From Candidatus Izemoplasmatales bacterium (GTDB lineage Bacteria > Bacillota_I > Bacilli_A > Izemoplasmatales > Hujiaoplasmataceae): 64,000 nucleotides of DNA. The translations under genes were made by a program, and so were the position numbers. Below are positions 59,502 through 64,000 of this stretch, one piece after another; the first letter of the stretch is position 1, and every line of letters begins with the position of its first letter. The stretch is from NCBI GenBank assembly GCA_041649275.1, contig JBAZNL010000003.1, forward strand, positions 54,517-118,516, written 5' to 3'. The notes beneath the pieces were generated by a model. The model ran no database searches, was not told where the DNA came from, and worked only from the letters and a program-made list of their open reading frames with translations.

Positions 59502-60636
59502 CGCCGTCATCGTCGGTGCCGGCATCTCCGGCGTCGCCATCGCCTACAACCTCGCCCTCCGCGGCATGACCGACGTCGTCGTCGTCGAGAAGGGCTACCT
59601 CACGGCCGGGTCCACCGGCCGCTGCGGCGCCGGCGTCCGCCAGCAGTGGCAGACCCGCGCCAACTGCGTCATGGCCAGGAAGTCGATCGAATTCTTCGAG
59701 CGCGCCGCCGAAACCCTCGGTTACGAGGGCGACGTCGAGTTCAAGCAGGAAGGCTACCTGATCCTCGCCTGCACCGACGCCGAGGTCGAGCAATTTCGGA
59801 AGAACGTCGTTCTCCAGAACGAACTCGGAATCCCCGCCCGCGTCGTCTCGAGGGAAGAGGCGCTCCGGATCGTCCCGCACCTCAATCCGGAATCGTTCCT
59901 GTCGGCGACCTTCTGTCCGACCGACGGACATCTGAATCCGTTCAAGATGACCGACGCCTATTATGTGGCCGGGAAGAAACTCGGCGTCACCTACCTGTTC
60001 GGCGAAACGGTCGAACGAATCGTCGTCGAGGACGGCAAAATCCGCGCCGTCATCACCGACAAGCGCACCATCGAGACCGACACGGTCGTCGATGCCGCGG
60101 GCGGCTTCGCCCGCGAGGTCGGCACACTCGCCGGCGTCAGGATCCCGGTCCACGCGGAACGTCACGAGATCCTCGTGACCGAACCGGTCGAACGGATGCA
60201 GGGACCGATGGTGATGTCGTTCTCGCAGAACCTCTATTGCCAGCAGGTGCCGCACGGCGCCTTCCTCATGGGACGGACCACCCCGGACGAACCGGAAGGC
60301 CACGATGACACGTCGTCCTGGAAATTCCTCGACGAGATGGCGAAGACCGTCTGCCGGTTCCTTCCGAAGGTCGGCGAACTGCGGGCGATCCGCCAGTGGG
60401 CGGGGTCCTACTGCATGAGTCCCGACCGCCAGCCGATCCTCGGACCGACTGACCAGCTTGCGGGCTTTTTCCTCGCCTGCGGCTTCTCCGGCCACGGCTT
60501 CATGTTCGCGCCGATGACCGGCGTGGTCGTTGCCGAGATGATCCTCGGCCTGCCGACGACGCTTCCCGTCGATGATCTGCTCATCGACCGTTTCAAGAAA
60601 GAGACCGCGACCGCCTACGAGAAGTCGGTCGTCTGA
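59491..60636 (+). CDS. FAD-dependent amine oxidoreductase (DAO family), probable catalytic subunit of a proline dehydrogenase complex
   Basis: A protein of 381 residues. The FAD motif VIVGAGISGVAIAYNLALRG is at residues 6-25, followed by VVVEKGYLTAGSTGRCGAGVRQQW. The C-terminal GFFLACGFSGHGFMFAPMTGVVVAEMI is typical of DAO-family flavoproteins of the sarcosine oxidase beta/proline dehydrogenase beta group. It would oxidise the substrate amine. Substrate choice is inferred from the RocA gene 14 bp downstream: oxidation of L-proline to pyrroline-5-carboxylate. Sarcosine or D-hydroxyproline are alternatives. Overlaps with the previous gene indicate coupled translation of all five subunits. Confidence 0.85.
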   Translation: MKSNAVIVGAGISGVAIAYNLALRGMTDVVVVEKGYLTAGSTGRCGAGVRQQWQTRANCVMARKSIEFFERAAETLGYEGDVEFKQEGYLILACTDAEVEQFRKNVVLQNELGIPARVVSREEALRIVPHLNPESFLSATFCPTDGHLNPFKMTDAYYVAGKKLGVTYLFGETVERIVVEDGKIRAVITDKRTIETDTVVDAAGGFAREVGTLAGVRIPVHAERHEILVTEPVERMQGPMVMSFSQNLYCQQVPHGAFLMGRTTPDEPEGHDDTSSWKFLDEMAKTVCRFLPKVGELRAIRQWAGSYCMSPDRQPILGPTDQLAGFFLACGFSGHGFMFAPMTGVVVAEMILGLPTTLPVDDLLIDRFKKETATAYEKSVV

Positions 60637-60650
60637 TTAGGAGGAAGAAG

Positions 60651-62207
<1,557 letters not shown>

Positions 62208-62212
62208 ATCCG

Positions 62213-62242
62213 GCGCGTCCATCCAGGGACGCGCTTTCGCTT
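62213..62242 (+). terminator. Probable terminator after rocA
   Basis: The arms GCGCGTCC (62213-62220) and GGACGCGC (62227-62234) are followed by a mediocre tract TTTCGCTT. Read-through into the DUF3795 gene is plausible. Confidence 0.6.
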
Positions 62243-62253
62243 GGGAGGTTGCC

Positions 62254-62673
62254 ATGACCAGAGTCTTCGAATCCTACATGATCGCCCCGTGCGGCATCGA
62301 CTGCGCGACTTGCGCGGCGTTTTCGCGGAAGAAGAACCGCTGTCCCGGATGCATGCATCCGTCCGATGAAGGAAAGGGCACGCACGCGCTAAAATGTTCC
62401 ATCAAGAACTGCCCGAAGCATCCCGCGGGCGGACGCTGCGACGAATGCGCCTCCTTTCCGTGCGCGACGGAACGGCGGATCGACATGCGCTACCGAACGA
62501 GCTGGCGGGAAAGCCTGATCGGGACGCTATCCTTCCTTCATGAGCACGGTCTCGAGAAGGCGCTCGAACGCGAGCGAACACGATGGGTCTGCCCGGCGTG
62601 CGGGTCCGACCTCTCGGTCCATGCCCTCCTCTGTCCCGCCTGCGGACGGGAACGACCGACGTTCGGCTCCTGA
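62254..62673 (+). CDS. Cys-rich DUF3795-like protein
   Basis: A protein of 139 residues; GGGAGG precedes ATG 62254. It starts with the DUF3795 pattern MIAPCGIDCATCAAF, followed by CPGCMHP, CSIKNCPKHPAGGRCDECASFPC and, at the C-terminus, a separate zinc-ribbon-like pair CPACGS...CPACGR. At least 12 cysteines suggest metal or Fe-S binding. DUF3795 is common in anaerobes and uncharacterised. The extra C-terminal ribbon makes this one longer at the C-terminus than the simple domain. Confidence 0.8.
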   Translation: MTRVFESYMIAPCGIDCATCAAFSRKKNRCPGCMHPSDEGKGTHALKCSIKNCPKHPAGGRCDECASFPCATERRIDMRYRTSWRESLIGTLSFLHEHGLEKALERERTRWVCPACGSDLSVHALLCPACGRERPTFGS

Positions 62674-62690
62674 TTTCCCATCCATCGACG

Positions 62691-62720
62691 AAGGCGCGTC
62701 CAGACGGACGCGCCTTTTCC
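62691..62720 (+). terminator. Intrinsic terminator after the DUF3795 gene
   Basis: The arms AAGGCGCGTCC (62691-62701) and GGACGCGCCTT (62706-62716) are followed by TTCC. Confidence 0.8.
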
Positions 62721-62852
62721 GATCCGCATTCGGAAAATCCCATGGATGCGTCCATTGCATAACATTGATTATATATCTCAATATATAATCTAATGGTAAA
62801 ACAACAAGCCGGATCGCGTCTGAAATTTCGCACGTGCGCGGGCGAATTTTTC

Positions 62853-62880
62853 TTGCATTCTATTGACGAGATGATATAAT
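62853..62880 (+). promoter_or_regulatory. Promoter of the leucine dehydrogenase-type gene
   Basis: TTGCAT (62853-62858) and a perfect TATAAT (62875-62880) are separated by 16 bases. Confidence 0.7.
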
Positions 62881-62885
62881 GATTT

Positions 62886-62908
62886 TGGAAGCGTTTACAA
62901 CAAACGCT
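62886..62908 (+). promoter_or_regulatory. cre-like operator at the transcript start of the leucine dehydrogenase-type gene
   Basis: TGGAAGCGTTTACA (62886-62899) differs from the CcpA consensus TGWNANCGNTNWCA at one position. It overlaps a longer inverted repeat AGCGTTT-ACAAC-AAACGCT (62890-62908). Its place just past the -10 fits a repressor roadblock. Confidence 0.65.
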
Positions 62909-62934
62909 ATCATTGTTCGAAACGGAGGAGTACC

Positions 62935-64000
62935 ATGAACAAATTCGAATACATGGAGAAGCACGGCTACGAACAGATGGTCTACTTTTTCGACAAGACC
63001 ACCGGCCTCAAAGGCATCACCTGCATTCACGACACCACCCTCGGCCCGGCCCTCGGCGGCACCCGCATCCTCAACTACGCGTCCGAAGAGGACGCCGTCA
63101 TCGACTGCCTGCGCCTCGCCCGCGGCATGACCTACAAGTCCGCGGCCGCCGGTCTCAACCTCGGCGGCGGGAAGACCGTCCTCATCGGCGATCCGAACGT
63201 GGTCAAGAACGAAGCATATTTCCGTGCGCTCGGGAGATTCATCCAGAGCCTCAACGGCCGCTACATCACGGCCGAAGACGTCAATACGAATACGAAGGAC
63301 ATGGATTTCGTCGCGATGGAGACCGACCACGTCGTCGGCCTCGAGGGCAAGTCCGGCAATCCGTCGCCGATCACCGCGCTCGGCGCGTATCACGGCATCC
63401 GCGCCGCGATCAAGTTCGCGTTCGGCGACGACGACGTCTCCAAGCGTACGTTCGCCGTCCAGGGCGCCGGCCAGACCGGATATTACCTGATCAACTACCT
63501 CGTCGAGAACAAGGCGAAGAAGATCTACTTCTCCGAGATCAATCCGAAGCACATCGAACGCATGAAGAAGGAGCATCCCGAGGTCGAGTACGTCAAGCCC
63601 GAGAACTTCTTCGAGTGCGACGTCGACGTCCTCAGCCCGTGCGCCCTCGGCGCCGTCCTGAACGACGACACGATCCCGAAGATCAAGGCGAAGGTGATCG
63701 CCGGCACGGCGAACAACGTCCTCCTCGACGAAGACCGCCACGGCAACATGATCAAGGACAAGGGCATCCTCTACGCTCCGGACTTCGTCATCAACGCCGG
63801 CGGCGTCATCAACGTCTTCAACGAGCTCGGCACCTACAACCGCGACAAGGTCGTCCGCGACGTCGAGAAGATCTACGACCGCCTGATCGACATCTTCACG
63901 ATCGCCAAGGACGAGAACATCCACACCCAGGAAGCCGCCAAGCGCTTCGCCAAGAAGCGCATGGAGACGATCGGCCGCGTCCGCTCCAACTACGTCCCGC
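62935..64000 (+). CDS. Leu/Phe/Val-type amino acid dehydrogenase (probable leucine dehydrogenase), 3' partial
   Basis: The frame is open at the right edge after 355 residues; the family is about 350-370 long, so only a few residues are missing. ACGGAGGAG precedes ATG 62935. The motifs LGPALGGTRIL, LARGMTYKSAAAGLNLGGGKTVLIGDP (catalytic lysines near 68 and 80), TAEDVNT and the NAD-binding AVQGAGQTGYYLINYL (near 182) define the leucine dehydrogenase group. It reversibly deaminates branched-chain amino acids to 2-oxo acids with NAD+. It has its own promoter with a cre-like operator. A related valine or phenylalanine preference cannot be excluded. Confidence 0.9.
   Translation, partial: MNKFEYMEKHGYEQMVYFFDKTTGLKGITCIHDTTLGPALGGTRILNYASEEDAVIDCLRLARGMTYKSAAAGLNLGGGKTVLIGDPNVVKNEAYFRALGRFIQSLNGRYITAEDVNTNTKDMDFVAMETDHVVGLEGKSGNPSPITALGAYHGIRAAIKFAFGDDDVSKRTFAVQGAGQTGYYLINYLVENKAKKIYFSEINPKHIERMKKEHPEVEYVKPENFFECDVDVLSPCALGAVLNDDTIPKIKAKVIAGTANNVLLDEDRHGNMIKDKGILYAPDFVINAGGVINVFNELGTYNRDKVVRDVEKIYDRLIDIFTIAKDENIHTQEAAKRFAKKRMETIGRVRSNYVP

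Overview
The window is 64 kb of a bacterial chromosome. Most of it is GC-rich, with frequent clear Shine-Dalgarno sites (GGAGG type), sigma-70-type promoters and U-tailed hairpin terminators. Many genes end in TGA, so the standard bacterial code applies. The gene content points to the Firmicutes/Tenericutes side of the tree: an Enterococcus-type V-ATPase operon, a YuaF/flotillin pair, PPi-type phosphofructokinase, RocA, leucine dehydrogenase, cre-like sites, lipoproteins with SSC/IAC lipoboxes, and no outer-membrane proteins. An anaerobic or fermentative high-GC relative of the Acholeplasma/Izemoplasma group would fit, but that placement is inference.

Three stretches are clearly AT-richer than the rest and look acquired. 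(1) About 1-2900 carries the end of an S41 peptidase, a GNAT acetyltransferase and a TolB-like lipoprotein. (2) 14.1-17.9 kb, immediately downstream of a tRNA-Ala(GGC) gene, carries an AAA+ ATPase overlapping a subtilisin-like protease, the architecture of the IetAS anti-phage system. (3) 43.8-51.9 kb carries a 2309-residue secreted RHS protein with a membrane-type C-terminal tip, followed by an overlapping small membrane gene that could be its immunity partner.

Layout of the remainder: an XRE-type membrane regulator and lipoproteins (3-9 kb); a PAS-GGDEF diguanylate cyclase (6.2-7.1 kb); a nucleotidyltransferase, YuaF/FloT, an aldo-keto reductase and an HD hydrolase (9-14 kb); a GPH-type transporter coupled to a PlsC acyltransferase with a zinc ribbon, a DUF805 protein, a MATE pump, an SDR and a DUF4234 protein (18-24.5 kb); a large surface protein with an alpha/alpha-toroid-like region and glucan-binding-type modules (24.6-27.3 kb); ThpR, tRNA-Gln(CTG), a radical SAM protein and a MocR regulator (27.3-30.9 kb); a nine-gene V-ATPase operon in the order F-I-K-E-C-G-A-B-D with a sodium-type K subunit (31-39.4 kb); a DUF4143 ATPase behind a tandem 23-bp repeat array (39.6-41 kb); and an ABC-2 exporter on the minus strand (41-43.8 kb).

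The right end is metabolic. After a PPi-type PFK comes a redox/Fe-S operon (DUF134, MBL hydrolase, Mrp/NBP35 ATPase, NifX-like protein, CoA-disulfide-reductase-like flavoprotein). It is followed by a five-gene flavin/iron-sulfur amine dehydrogenase complex ending in RocA, which together probably convert proline to glutamate. The window closes inside a leucine-dehydrogenase-type gene. The proline operon and the leucine dehydrogenase gene both have CcpA-type cre-like sequences at their promoters, which suggests shared carbon-catabolite control of amino acid oxidation. A sodium V-ATPase in the same region is compatible with a sodium-based energy economy.
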